Assembly (NCBI GenBank): GCA_965243695.1
Contig: CBDEWC010000037.1
Span: forward strand, 186,001-250,000
DNA from: JAKVCB01 sp965243695
Lineage (GTDB): Bacteria > Planctomycetota > Planctomycetia > Pirellulales > Lacipirellulaceae
Length of the DNA: 64,000 nucleotides
Reading direction: 5' to 3'
Below are positions 26,134-35,625 of this stretch, one piece after another. Each line of letters begins with the position of its first letter. Within the stretch, counting starts at the first letter, position 1. The notes beneath the pieces are model-generated. The model searched no databases and had not been told where the DNA came from. It worked only from the letters and a program-made list of their open reading frames with translations. The position numbers and the translations under genes were made by a program.

Positions 26134-28752
26134 ATGTCAACAAGACGGTCCAGTGTTGGCCGGTCCAGTGTTGGCCGTTTAGGCGTCATGCTGTTGTTCT
26201 GCGGCACGGGGATGCTGTTCTCCTCGCTTTTGGCCACCGCCCATGCGTCGGGCCATGCGTCGGGCCTGCCGGCCGCTCCGACCAGCGAGGAGTTTGCCGT
26301 CCGCGATCAGTTTGTGGCGGCTGCATTCGATGGAGAGACCAAGGTGCCCCTGCCAGCGGTGGAAATCGAAGTGGTGGCCGACGACTCGGGGATTCGGCAT
26401 GGTACCAGTGGTCACTCACTACGGCGGAACCAGATGTGGGATGACCGCCCCATGAAAATTGGCGGCATGCAGTACCACAGCGGCCTTTCCATTCATGCCA
26501 ATGCCAGCCTGGTGGTTCGCCTGCCAGGGCCGGGGGCAAAATTTTCGGCCGTGGTTGGGGTCGATAGCAGTGCGACCACTCCCCAGCAGGGGTCGGCCGT
26601 CTTTTCGGTCACGGTGGGGGACAAGCAGGTTTACGAGTCGCCCGTTTTGCGCGGCGGAAAAAGCGGCCAGGCTGCAGCCGTGGAGGTCCCCTTGGGTGGC
26701 GTGAGCGAGTTTGTTTTAAAAGTAGCCGATGCGGGCGATGGCATTGCCTACGACGTAGGGAACTGGGCCGATGCGCGTGTGACACTCGAAGATGGTCGCG
26801 TGTTGCGGCTGGGAGGTTCACTTACGGGCCGTTTTGAAGCGGTGCCCCCCTTCTCGTTTACCTATGGAGGGGTTCGGTCGACCGAGTTGCTTTCCGGTTG
26901 GAAACGGTCGATGGTGTCACGACCACTGGACGCAGAGCGAACCGAACAGGTGCAAACCTACACCGACCCGGCAACAGGCCTGGAGGTCCGCTGCGTGGCG
27001 ATTGTCTACCACGATTACCCGACGGTGGAGTGGACCGTTTATTTCACCAACAAGGGCGAGCAGCCCACGCCTCTGTTGTCGGACATCGAAGGGATCGACG
27101 TACTCCTGGAGCGGGGCGAGACGGGTGAGTTTGTGCTGCACTACCAGCAGGGAAGTACGGCAACCCCCGACGAATACCAGCCGCTGACCCAAGAGCTACC
27201 CCCTGGCAGCCAAAAGCAACTTTCGCCAGCCGGGGGACGGGCCAGCGGTGAGTACCTTCCCTACTTCAATGTTTCCTGGCATGGCGCCGGGGCGATTGTC
27301 GTGTTGGGCTGGCCCGGCCAGTGGGCCGCGGATTTTCGCCGCCAGGATGAACGCGGACTGCGCGTGGTGGGTGGGCAGGAGCTTACCCATCTGAAGCTCG
27401 CCCCGGGCGAACAGGTTCGCACGCCCCTTTCGGTTTTGCAGTTCTACCGGGGTGACGTGGACCGTGCTCAAAACATTTGGCGACGATGGATGGTTGCCCA
27501 CAACCTGCCTCGTCCGGCGGGTAAGCTTCCGCGGCCAATTTTGTCGGCCTCCAGTGCACCGCAGTTGGCAGAAATGATGATGGCCAATGAGCAGAATCAA
27601 TTTGATTTTGTCGACCGTTACCTCGATGCGGGGCTGGATATCGATTACTGGTGGATGGATTTTGGATGGTATTACTACAAGGGCAATGATATGCGTTATG
27701 AGGCCGATCTTTCCCGGTTTCCTCGCGGGCTGCGGTCGATTACAGATCATGCCCACGCGCGTGGCGTGGGGAGCATTGTGTGGTTCGAGCCGGAGACCCG
27801 TTTTCCTGCTCACCGGGTTGTACAGCAGCATCCCGATTGGCTGCTGGGCGAGGCGCATGGCATTTTGAACCTGGGACTTCCGGAGGTTCGGCAATGGGTC
27901 ACCAATCAGGTGCATGGGCAGCTTCAGAAAGAAGGCATTGATGTTTTTCGGTCTGACTATAACGTTGAGCCATTGGTCCATTGGCGCGGCAACGATACGC
28001 CAGACAGGCAAGGCATTACCGAGAATCACTACGTCACCGGTTACCTCGAATTTTGGGACGAACTGCGGCGGCGGAATCCGGCCCTGTTGATTGACTCCTG
28101 CTCGAGTGGTGGCAAACGAAACGACCTGGAAACGATGCGCCGCGCGGTGCCGCTGTGGCGCAGCGATTACAACAATATTGGTTATGTCGTATTCAACTAC
28201 ATCATTGCGCCCCGCAAAGAGTTGGCCAGTACGCTTCAGAACCACACTTATGGGCTGGCTCGCTGGTTGCCCTATTTTGGCGTCGCGGCGCGGGATGTGG
28301 ATCAGTACATCTTTCGCAGTGGGATGTGTCCGGCGCTGGTTTGTGGTTGGGATGTCCGCCGGGATGATCTTGACTATGAACTGATGCGGAAAATGGTCAC
28401 CCAGTGGCGGGAGGTCGCCGATTATTACCTGGGCGATTACTATCCGCTCATGCCGTACAGCCTGTCGCGCGAGGTGTGGTGTGCGTGGCAATTTGACCGG
28501 CCAGAACTTGCCGGTGGCGTGGTGCAGGCGTTTCGGCGGGCAGAATGTTCGCTGGACCGGGCCGTATTAAAACTGCGTGGGTTGGAGCCGACCGGCGTCT
28601 ATCGCGTGACCGATCTGGACCAGCAGGAGAGCTACACGGTAAGTGGCCAGTCGCTGATGGGAGAAGGTCTTCGGGTGACGATTGAAACGCAGCCTGGCGC
28701 GCGGATCATCAAGTACCAGCGGCTGGAGGATTCGGCGCAGGGGGCCCAGTAG
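26134..28752 (+). CDS. GH36-type alpha-galactosidase-like enzyme with NPCBM domain (second of three)
   Basis: The frame opens at 26077, but the Met at 26134 gives a better leader: charged MSTRRSSVGRSSVGR, then LGVMLLFCGTGMLFSSLLA. Neither start has a ribosome site. The SSVGR and HASG duplications come from 15-bp and 12-bp DNA repeats. NPCBM follows (GGMQYHSGLSIHANASLVV). The barrel has DYWWMDFGWYYY, IVWFEPETR, nucleophile Asp608 in VFRSDYNVEP, SCSSGGKRNDLETMRR and acid/base Asp678 in PLWRSDYNN. After the acid/base the text differs from the other two enzymes (NIGYVVFNYIIAPRKEL), hinting at another specificity. Repeats containing the stop codon follow. Confidence 0.92.
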   Translation: MSTRRSSVGRSSVGRLGVMLLFCGTGMLFSSLLATAHASGHASGLPAAPTSEEFAVRDQFVAAAFDGETKVPLPAVEIEVVADDSGIRHGTSGHSLRRNQMWDDRPMKIGGMQYHSGLSIHANASLVVRLPGPGAKFSAVVGVDSSATTPQQGSAVFSVTVGDKQVYESPVLRGGKSGQAAAVEVPLGGVSEFVLKVADAGDGIAYDVGNWADARVTLEDGRVLRLGGSLTGRFEAVPPFSFTYGGVRSTELLSGWKRSMVSRPLDAERTEQVQTYTDPATGLEVRCVAIVYHDYPTVEWTVYFTNKGEQPTPLLSDIEGIDVLLERGETGEFVLHYQQGSTATPDEYQPLTQELPPGSQKQLSPAGGRASGEYLPYFNVSWHGAGAIVVLGWPGQWAADFRRQDERGLRVVGGQELTHLKLAPGEQVRTPLSVLQFYRGDVDRAQNIWRRWMVAHNLPRPAGKLPRPILSASSAPQLAEMMMANEQNQFDFVDRYLDAGLDIDYWWMDFGWYYYKGNDMRYEADLSRFPRGLRSITDHAHARGVGSIVWFEPETRFPAHRVVQQHPDWLLGEAHGILNLGLPEVRQWVTNQVHGQLQKEGIDVFRSDYNVEPLVHWRGNDTPDRQGITENHYVTGYLEFWDELRRRNPALLIDSCSSGGKRNDLETMRRAVPLWRSDYNNIGYVVFNYIIAPRKELASTLQNHTYGLARWLPYFGVAARDVDQYIFRSGMCPALVCGWDVRRDDLDYELMRKMVTQWREVADYYLGDYYPLMPYSLSREVWCAWQFDRPELAGGVVQAFRRAECSLDRAVLKLRGLEPTGVYRVTDLDQQESYTVSGQSLMGEGLRVTIETQPGARIIKYQRLEDSAQGAQ

Positions 28753-28812
28753 CTGGCCCAGTAGCCAAGCCAGCCCAGTAGCCAGTCCAGCCCAGTAGCC
28801 AGCCCAGTAAGA
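28744..28812 (+). repeat. Tandem repeat that includes the stop codon of the second GH36 gene
   Basis: The core GCCCAGTAGC occurs four times, with a fifth copy ending in TAAG, spaced 12-18 bases apart. The first copy holds the gene's TAG stop (28750-28752), so later copies carry spare in-phase or out-of-phase stops. Confidence 0.8.
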
Positions 28813-28841
28813 GCAGCGCCAACTCCTAAAAGCAAAACCCT

Positions 28842-30860
28842 TTACCGGTTAAAGTAGTTTGGCTCGACTTTTACTTCCAGCTCGTTGGCCTCAACGTGCA
28901 GCCACACGAGCGCGTAGACGAGGTTGCTGACCATCATCTGTGATTCGTAGTGTCCGATTCCCGTGGCGCCGCGAAAAAGTCCTTGCCAGTACAGGCGTTC
29001 GATCGCAAGTGTTGCCATCTGCTTGGCCTGCGCAAGATATTGCCCCTTGTGCGTTTGGCTGTGCAGGTCAAGCAGCAGCGTAATGACCGCCGCATACACG
29101 TGGGCCCGCACTATCTCGTTTGGCCCGGGTGGTTCGTTTGCGGTGTAGAAACGGGCTGCATCCTCCGCCATGCGGAGGTAGGCTTTGCGGCCCGTGAGCC
29201 GGTGTGCAAGGCAGCACAGCACGGCATCGTCGGCGGTGAGCTTGCCTCCGTAGGCTGCAGTCCACGGAAAGGTCTCTCCGGTTGCCTGCTCGGGAGGCTG
29301 GTCGCGGTCGCACCACAATGCAAAAAATCCTTCAGCCGGCTGGTGTGGCATTCTTTCAATCACGTCGAGGTAGCGGTTTGCAACACTCAGGTAACGCTGC
29401 CGGGCCGGGCCCTCGGGGAGCAGCCCGGCAGCCTCGAGCAGGCTCAGTGCGAGGCTCAAGGCGCTTTCCATGCCGCACTGAGGGTGGTATTCGGTAAGTG
29501 GCGGCAGGCCCGACTTCTGGCCCTCTTGCCCGGAAAGATGGTCGAGGGTCTTCATGGCCCAGTCGAGGTACCTGGCATCCCCGGTGGCCGCGTGTGCGAA
29601 GGTCCAGAGCGTGATGTAAAACCCGCCATGGCGCGGAAAGTCGACCGCCTGGTATGCGCTTTGGCGGGGGATAGGCTGGGGCACCGTGATACTTGCGTGC
29701 CGGCTCCACGTGAACGTTTCCAGGTTGAGGATGTGGTTTAGGAGTCCATCGGCTTCGCCCCTTACGGCAGCGGGGTTCATCGTGTGGGCTTGTTCCCAAA
29801 ATGAAAGGGGCACGCCACCGAGCAATTCGTGCGTGAGGTGGCCTGGCCTTTCCTGGTAGAAGTCCCAGTGTGCGTGCTCGCCCCAGGGGAACAGGCCAGT
29901 GGTTGGGTTGGGGCAATGGTCGAGAAAGAACCGGAGGTAGGCGCCGGCGGCCTGCTTGTACTTGGCGTTGCCCGTGAGGCTGGTCATCAGGTCCATGGCC
30001 TTCAGGAGCATGATGTCGTGGTGGAGGTTGCCACCGTGGTTGGCGCGGTCGTCGGTGCGTTGGCCTTGGATGCAGGGCAGCAAGTGGTCTGGGTGCTTTT
30101 GGTTGTCGACCATGAGGATCGATACAAACATCGGAGATGGAACGTCGCCATAGATGTCCGTTCCGGTGGCGATCATGGTGTCTGCGAAAGTGCGGGCGTA
30201 GTGGAGGTAGCCCCTGGCTGGATCGAATTTGGTAAGCGGGAATTGCTTGCGGATGCCCATGGCCCAGTCGCACAGCAGTTGTTCTTCGCGGGTCTCTTCG
30301 GGAATGGGGGATCGGGCGAGCGCCCGACCTGGAGCGGTGGTGGTCCAGACCTGGACCTCGCCGATGCGAGGCCAGGCGTGGTCGGGCCGCCAGGTGTCCT
30401 CGATCCGAATACGGATGGCGGAGGTTGTCACCGGGTCGAAGGTACATGACGCGGTTGCCTGGCCGGTGTTTTGAGTACCGTCCTTGTGAAAGTTCCTGAC
30501 AACCGCCAGCGGGTCAGCGCCGCCCCACGCTCCGGTGCCCCACGCTCCGGTGCCCCACGCATAGATCGAGAAATCTTTGAGCCGCAGCGTGTTCTTGAAT
30601 ACCTGGCTCGTCACGTCGATACGGCAGAGGGTACGAGGCTTGTTGAACTTGACGACAACGTTTTGCGGCGTTTTCTGGAGCGACTTTCCGCTTCCGTGCC
30701 AGAACGTGGTCGGGTCACCATCGAGGAGATGTTGGATTGCGGAGGGCTTGCCCCCTGCGTGAGTGGCAAAGGCCGTGGCATGTTCGGAGAGGTCCAGCGG
30801 CGTTTGTGCCGGCAGAACGCTTGGTGCAATCGCCAGGACGCAGAGTACAAATAGCTTCAT
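28842..30860 (-). CDS. Secreted F5/8-type C domain protein with alpha-helical barrel (probable polysaccharide-active enzyme)
   Basis: The 672-residue product starts with a signal peptide (MKLFVLCVLAIAPSVLPAQ). Residues about 25-175 form an F5/8 type C (discoidin-like) sugar-binding domain (GGKPSAIQHLLDGDPTTFWHG, then IRIRIEDTWRPDHAWPRIGE). The remaining 490 residues are helical, with repeated (G/A)xxKYxxxA patterns typical of alpha/alpha barrels found in lyases and hydrolases, and a Trp-rich segment LFPWGEHAHWDFYQE. I do not recognise the enzyme family with certainty. A 15-base repeat (30522-30560) duplicates WGTGA within the binding domain. It runs tail to tail with the second GH36 gene. Confidence 0.65.
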   Translation of the reverse strand: MKLFVLCVLAIAPSVLPAQTPLDLSEHATAFATHAGGKPSAIQHLLDGDPTTFWHGSGKSLQKTPQNVVVKFNKPRTLCRIDVTSQVFKNTLRLKDFSIYAWGTGAWGTGAWGGADPLAVVRNFHKDGTQNTGQATASCTFDPVTTSAIRIRIEDTWRPDHAWPRIGEVQVWTTTAPGRALARSPIPEETREEQLLCDWAMGIRKQFPLTKFDPARGYLHYARTFADTMIATGTDIYGDVPSPMFVSILMVDNQKHPDHLLPCIQGQRTDDRANHGGNLHHDIMLLKAMDLMTSLTGNAKYKQAAGAYLRFFLDHCPNPTTGLFPWGEHAHWDFYQERPGHLTHELLGGVPLSFWEQAHTMNPAAVRGEADGLLNHILNLETFTWSRHASITVPQPIPRQSAYQAVDFPRHGGFYITLWTFAHAATGDARYLDWAMKTLDHLSGQEGQKSGLPPLTEYHPQCGMESALSLALSLLEAAGLLPEGPARQRYLSVANRYLDVIERMPHQPAEGFFALWCDRDQPPEQATGETFPWTAAYGGKLTADDAVLCCLAHRLTGRKAYLRMAEDAARFYTANEPPGPNEIVRAHVYAAVITLLLDLHSQTHKGQYLAQAKQMATLAIERLYWQGLFRGATGIGHYESQMMVSNLVYALVWLHVEANELEVKVEPNYFNR

Positions 30861-30988
30861 GGTGCGCGTGTTGCTGCCATTATTCGACTCGTGGATCCCA
30901 CCTCCGTGCCGAAGGTTGCCGCTGGTTTGCTCACGCGTGGGTCACTGGTGTTTGATACGCGACTTTGGATCGTTGTAGCAACCCGCGT

Positions 30989-32080
30989 CTAAAGGTCATT
31001 CGACTCAAAGACTTCGCCATCCATGCGATTGCCCATCAGGCCGTGAATCCGCGGGTCGATTTGAAAGGTGATATGTCGGACCGACCCGTCGCAGAAGGAC
31101 ATGTTGCATCCGGCCGGGTGGGCACTGCCAAAAGAGATTCCATAGATTTCATCGCCCGCCTTGCCTGGGGTGTCGGGCACGGGGGGAGTCTGGAAATTTT
31201 CTTCTGGAAAATAGGGGGGGCGACCTGCCTTGTACTTATAGTAGGTTGTGCGGACCATGTCGTCCTGGTGGCCCGTGTACATGCCCCAGTCGTCTCCCGG
31301 ATCGCCTCCATCGTAGCGATTGGGATCAACATGTTTTTCACCCAGGATATAAGTTTTGTTCGTGCCGTCGGTAATGTCCTTGATGCGAATTTCGCTTCCT
31401 TTGTACGAAACTCCGTTCCAGCCCAGGCTGCGGGCTTCCCCTTTGAAATCGAGGCCGTCCGTCAGGAGGGCGCCCGTTGCGGGACTGCGTTTCCAGCAGG
31501 GAAACCCTGGCGGGCCTGTCCGGGAGTCGTAGTACGAAACATTTCCCACACAAGCCGCGTAGTCCGAATGGGCCCGTTTGACCAGCGTGTACGGGTCGCA
31601 GTTAGTAGGGATATTTCCTCCGCCGGGTGGGACCGGGTAAGCAGGGGGCCGTGCGCGTGTCGGGCAACCGAATATCTGAAGATGCATTCCCATCCGATCG
31701 GAGTGGGCACGGTGTTTTTCGGCCTGTTGGGTTGCCGGGTCGGCCACCAATCCCATGTCGTAAATTTCCTGCCCTTCCACAAAGGGCAGCACCTGGTAAC
31801 ACCAACTGCCAGGCTGGTAGCGACCAATACCGCAATTCGCGTCGCCGGTCCAGGCATGGGCCCAACCGCCACTGGGGAAGAAACGGTTCTGGCTTTCATG
31901 CAGCAGGCACCCGAGGGTCAGCTGTTTGAGTTGGCTTTTGCACTGCGCGTTACGGGCCGCTTCGCGGGCGGCTTGAACGGCCGGTAGCAACAGGGCGATC
32001 AAAATCCCGATGATCGCAATCACCACCAACAGTTCCACGAGCGTAAAGCCATTTCGGCGTGTTTGAGGTTTCGTCACCAT
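30989..32080 (-). CDS. DUF1559 pseudopilin-like protein (first)
   Basis: The frame opens at 32128, but Met at 32080 directly precedes the type IV pilin-like leader (RRNGFTLVELLVVIAIIGIL), giving 363 residues. Cleavage would fall after Gly. The DUF1559 body follows, ending in the conserved H-x9-DG block (SAHPAGCNMSFCDGSVRHI). Planctomycetes encode many such proteins; they are thought to form pilin-like or surface structures, but no function is proven. The gene is last in a minus-strand cluster (DUF1559, EF-hand lipoprotein, DUF1559), 29 bases after the lipoprotein gene. Confidence 0.92.
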   Translation of the reverse strand: MVTKPQTRRNGFTLVELLVVIAIIGILIALLLPAVQAAREAARNAQCKSQLKQLTLGCLLHESQNRFFPSGGWAHAWTGDANCGIGRYQPGSWCYQVLPFVEGQEIYDMGLVADPATQQAEKHRAHSDRMGMHLQIFGCPTRARPPAYPVPPGGGNIPTNCDPYTLVKRAHSDYAACVGNVSYYDSRTGPPGFPCWKRSPATGALLTDGLDFKGEARSLGWNGVSYKGSEIRIKDITDGTNKTYILGEKHVDPNRYDGGDPGDDWGMYTGHQDDMVRTTYYKYKAGRPPYFPEENFQTPPVPDTPGKAGDEIYGISFGSAHPAGCNMSFCDGSVRHITFQIDPRIHGLMGNRMDGEVFESNDL

Positions 32081-32157
32081 CTCGTGCCGCTTTTTATTGG
32101 ACAGGTTGTTCTCTCGAGATTGTACCACAAGCCACGTTGGTTTGTTCTCGGGTAGAT

Positions 32158-32838
32158 CTACCGGCTTGTTAGCTCAAACCGCAAGGGAAAAGCCGGGTTG
32201 GAGGCTTCGCCAGATACTTCGCACCCGAGTTCGGTCGTAGCATGGTACCGGGGGGGAATCTCGAGCCGGGGATGGGTGACGCGAACCTGGTAGATGCCGG
32301 GGCGGACCAGTTTCAGCGATTGGTTCCCTGGGGGCAAAACATCCTGGGAAACCGACAATTCGACATTGCCATTGGCGGTGGTGGTGCCCTGGGCAGGTTC
32401 GACGGCCGTGCCCAGAAAATCCTCGGGCACCAGTTCTACCAGGGCGCCCCGTAGCGGGCGACCATTGAAGGTGACCGTGCAGCTAAACGACATGAACCGG
32501 GCACTACCGTCCAAAAACGTGTCGATTCGCCCGGCGATTTCCTCGGCCGTGAGTTGGCCGTCGGTGTTGGTGTCATAACGGGCCAACTCACACCCAATTC
32601 CCGGACACGACTTGAGTTCTTCCGCCGAAAGGGCCTCGTCGCCGTTGGTGTCATGCATTTCGACGGCCTGGCGGGCGGCCGAAGCGGGGTTGATGGACGA
32701 TTTGCTACTGCAGCCGACCGCCAATCCAACGCTTGCCCCTACGAGAATGGCAACAGTTTTTTGCCAGGTGCACAAAGAACCGGCAGACCACGGCTGCACA
32801 AACCGGCTGGGCCAAAAAAATCGACGGCCTGTATTCAT
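32158..32838 (-). CDS. EF-hand lipoprotein
   Basis: The 226-residue protein has an N-terminal hydrophobic leader ending in a lipobox (LAVGC), so it should be lipid-anchored. Two EF-hand calcium loops can be read: DTNGDEALSAEE and DTNTDGQLTAEE. The C-terminal half (about 120-226) is a beta-sandwich of the carboxypeptidase-regulatory type (VTFNGRPLRGALVELVPEDF, GIYQVRVTHPRLEIPPRYH), common among planctomycete lipoproteins next to DUF1559 genes. Its ATG shares one base with the TAA stop of the upstream DUF1559 gene, so translation is coupled. The role is unknown; calcium-stabilised binding at the surface is a fair guess. Confidence 0.85.
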   Translation of the reverse strand: MNTGRRFFWPSRFVQPWSAGSLCTWQKTVAILVGASVGLAVGCSSKSSINPASAARQAVEMHDTNGDEALSAEELKSCPGIGCELARYDTNTDGQLTAEEIAGRIDTFLDGSARFMSFSCTVTFNGRPLRGALVELVPEDFLGTAVEPAQGTTTANGNVELSVSQDVLPPGNQSLKLVRPGIYQVRVTHPRLEIPPRYHATTELGCEVSGEASNPAFPLRFELTSR

Positions 32839-34025
32839 TAAAGCTCGCCCATGTCTACCGTGAGTTCATCTTTGCGATTTCCCAAACGCCGATGGAGTTC
32901 CGGGTCGACGTTGTAACTCACATAGCGTACCGAACTGTCGCCAAAAGACATGTTGCAGCCGGCAGGGTGGGCACTCCCGAAGGAGGTGCGATGTCGATCC
33001 GAATGCATCATGCCAGGGGTGTCTTCCACCGGGGTTGCTATTCGCACGGGGCCCAGGCTGGGGTTTTCGTTGTAGTAGGTCACCCGGTACATATCATCCT
33101 GCATGCCGGTGTACATGTTCCAGTCGTCGCCCCAGTCAAAGCCATCGTAGTATTGTTCTGAGTCCACATGTTTTTCGCCCAGCAGGTAAGTCTTGCTGGT
33201 TCCATCGGTCACATCTCCGGGCCCGATTTTGCTGCCCTGGAAGGAGAGGCCGGTAAAGTTGATACATTGCAGGCGGGCGACCCAGTCAAACGCCTCGCCG
33301 GGGGTTGGCCCCGAGTCAGGGTGATTGACCGATTTCCAGCATTCACCACCTGGGCCAACGTGAGGTTGGGGGCCGCCGCCAGCAGGTACACAGCCAACTT
33401 GCCCGGGTACGGGACTGAAAAGATCCCCTGCATTGGCCGCATAGCAGGTGCGGACCTGCCCCGGTGGGGTCCAGACATTTCCCCAGCAGCAGCCGCGGCC
33501 AAACACCTCGTTGCCGCGACGAGACGGACAGTTGAAGCCTGGCACCGGGGTCGTTAGTCGGAGCGTGTGACCTCGTTTGGTGACGGTCAACTTCTGGCCC
33601 AGCGTCTTCTCCAGCCCGATAAACGATCCTGCATCGTAAAGTTCCTGGGCCTCGACGTAGGGCAGGATCGCAAAGACCCACGAGCCAGGCTGGGTTCGGC
33701 CCACGCCGCAGTTGGGATCTCCCAACCAGCCCGGTCCCCAACCACCGCTCGGGTAGAAACCGTGTTGCTCAAGGTGCAAGTGGCAGCCAAGTGAAAGTTG
33801 CTTGAGATTGTTCTTGCACGCGGCACGTCGCCCCGCTTCCCGGGCCGCTTGAACGGCCGGTAGCAACAGTGCCACCAGGATCCCGATGATGGCAATCACC
33901 ACCAACAGTTCAACCAAGGTAAACGCCCGCAAAGCACGGCAGCCCCGCAGAGTACGGCAGCCCCGTAGAGCTAGGCAGCCCCGTAGAGCTAGGCAGCGCT
34001 GCAAAGTACGACAGCGGGGGACCAT
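32838..34025 (-). CDS. DUF1559 pseudopilin-like protein (second) with a repeat-bearing leader
   Basis: A frame from GTG 34073 is possible, but ATG 34025 gives 395 residues. Ahead of the pilin-like helix (AFTLVELLVVIAIIGILVAL) lies a fourfold six-residue repeat, LALRGC/LALRGC/RTLRGC/RALRA, encoded by 18-base tandem units at about 33935-34011. Cleavage would fall after Ala instead of the usual Gly. The body ends in the DUF1559 signature SAHPAGCNMSFGDSSVRYV, with DS where DG is usual. It is the first gene of the cluster and overlaps the lipoprotein start by one base. The leader repeat with four Cys is unusual for this family. Confidence 0.88.
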   Translation of the reverse strand: MVPRCRTLQRCLALRGCLALRGCRTLRGCRALRAFTLVELLVVIAIIGILVALLLPAVQAAREAGRRAACKNNLKQLSLGCHLHLEQHGFYPSGGWGPGWLGDPNCGVGRTQPGSWVFAILPYVEAQELYDAGSFIGLEKTLGQKLTVTKRGHTLRLTTPVPGFNCPSRRGNEVFGRGCCWGNVWTPPGQVRTCYAANAGDLFSPVPGQVGCVPAGGGPQPHVGPGGECWKSVNHPDSGPTPGEAFDWVARLQCINFTGLSFQGSKIGPGDVTDGTSKTYLLGEKHVDSEQYYDGFDWGDDWNMYTGMQDDMYRVTYYNENPSLGPVRIATPVEDTPGMMHSDRHRTSFGSAHPAGCNMSFGDSSVRYVSYNVDPELHRRLGNRKDELTVDMGEL

Positions 34026-34073
34026 TGGCAGTTTCGTCAGGCAGATTGGATGGCTTAAAGTAAGTGGAGGCAC

Positions 34074-34414
34074 AGTGCCCGCATCTTAAAGAAAGGGCCG
34101 TTTCGCGTCAAATCTACCGTGCTGTAGGCGCGATCGGCCAAACCTTGACCGAAGCATCACCCGCAGCCAACCTGGACTTTCTGCTTTGTCCTGTTGGGGG
34201 CCGCTGGCACTGGCGGGAGGTGGTAGTTCTTATTTTTATTTAATTTTTGTTCACAAACGCTTGATTTTCTCACCCGATTCGGTAACACTAAGGTCGCGGG
34301 GAAATACTGCCGCAACAGCTTGTCTTAAGGGTAAGCGGTGGCGGTGTGGATAGCGATGGTTACCCCCCCCGGTTTACATACAACTTTGCGAAAAAAATGG
34401 GGAATCAGCACGAT
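34074..34414. other. Intergenic region between the DUF1559 cluster and the PEP-CTERM genes
   Basis: No gene was found in this divergent promoter region. An AT-rich block (TTATTTTTATTTAATTTTTG, about 34231-34250) could be a promoter for either side. The segment from about 34376 on is shared with the copy upstream of the second PEP-CTERM paralog (from about 35589), so it marks the left end of the duplication. Confidence 0.4.
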
Positions 34415-35545
34415 ATGAAATTATCACTTGCGACCGGTTTGCTCACCCTGGCGGTTCTGACGGGTCCTGCTGGAGCGACAGTTTACAACGTCAATGACGA
34501 GGCCCACTTTCCTGACATCACCATGCCGTGTGATGGCTGCAACAGCACCGACAATCCCCTCGCAGGAAACGTGTGGGAATATGGCTTCCGCGAGACGGGC
34601 GCTGGTAATGCTGGGAACGATCCTCTCTGGAACAACAATGCGTTTCAGGAATTTATCCACTTTGACAAGACTTGGGAGATGGGGGCCAACGTGATAGGGG
34701 GGGCCGCTTCCTGGGGCGATATCAACGGCTGGTGCCAGGACAACGGGGTCAATTGTGATGCGGGTGGAAATTTGGGCGCCCAGGTGAAAATTATCGACTT
34801 CGGATCGGGTGCTGGTACGCATACGGTTGCCGGCGTGGACAGTTATGTCAAAGGGACCGTCCACCTGTATACAGATGACGATGCGCCTACTGATCGGGCG
34901 GCGATCGTCCGCTTTAACCCGCCTGAAGCGGGTACCTACCAGGTGAATATGTTGTTCGAAAACCGATCTTACAGCGGCCAACCAGGCGACGGGGCAACCT
35001 ACCACGCCGTTCACACAAGCGATAACGGATTTTTCGAGGACTTTACCGTGCTCAGCGAAGGACAACTGGGTCCCCAGGGGTTCAGTGGCTCTCAAGGCCT
35101 GGGCAGTGGAGATTTTGCGATTGTCGAGCAGTCGGTGACGCTGGCCGCGGGCGACTACATAGAGCTGGCCGCGATGGGCAGTGGGCTGGCGTGGCCCGGG
35201 GTTCCGGTAGCCCTTAATGGCACGATTGAGTGCACCGGCGGCGCCTGCCTCGGCGGCGGCGGCGGTGGGCCCAGTGGCGATTACAACGGCGACGGCCAGA
35301 TCGATGCAGCCGATTACACCGTGTACCAGGACACCGTTGGCCAGGCGGTGACCGCAGGAAGTGGCGCCGATGGCAACGCGAATGGCACCATCGAGCAGGG
35401 CGACTACATTTTCTGGAGTGACAGATTTGGCAACGCGGCCGGCAGCGGGGGAGCTGCAGCTGTTCCGGAGCCTTCTACCTTGGTGCTGTTACCGCTCTTG
35501 TTTGCGGGTCTCGCCTCAGTTCGCCGCCGCAACAGCCTGAATTAA
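34415..35545 (+). CDS. PEP-CTERM protein with dockerin-like repeat, tandem paralog A
   Basis: From Met at 34415 (MKLSLATGLLTLAVLTGP signal peptide) the product has 376 residues. Residues about 25-275 form a beta-rich module marked by NVWEYGFRETG, VHLYTDDDAPTDRA, GTYQVNMLFENRS and LAAGDYIELAAMGSG, with Cys pairs in PCDGC, WCQDNGVNC and ECTGGAC that may form disulfides. A Gly-rich linker leads to a dockerin-like calcium segment (GDYNGDGQIDAADYTVYQD and a second loop). The end, VPEPSTLVLLPLLFAG plus RRR, is a PEP-CTERM sorting signal, cut by exosortase in species that have it. The same module heads the third GH36 enzyme. Confidence 0.88.
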   Translation: MKLSLATGLLTLAVLTGPAGATVYNVNDEAHFPDITMPCDGCNSTDNPLAGNVWEYGFRETGAGNAGNDPLWNNNAFQEFIHFDKTWEMGANVIGGAASWGDINGWCQDNGVNCDAGGNLGAQVKIIDFGSGAGTHTVAGVDSYVKGTVHLYTDDDAPTDRAAIVRFNPPEAGTYQVNMLFENRSYSGQPGDGATYHAVHTSDNGFFEDFTVLSEGQLGPQGFSGSQGLGSGDFAIVEQSVTLAAGDYIELAAMGSGLAWPGVPVALNGTIECTGGACLGGGGGGPSGDYNGDGQIDAADYTVYQDTVGQAVTAGSGADGNANGTIEQGDYIFWSDRFGNAAGSGGAAAVPEPSTLVLLPLLFAGLASVRRRNSLN

Positions 35546-35625
35546 GAGATAAGCCGTAGCGGCGGGTACTCTCCCTCCATTCCGGGTCACGTACAACTTT
35601 GCAAAAAATGGGGAATCACCACGAT

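Noticed and set aside
29356..30447. A 363-residue Arg/Pro/His-rich frame on the minus strand.
   Set aside because: It is the shifted frame of the F5/8-type C gene, and its composition is typical of GC-rich shadow frames.
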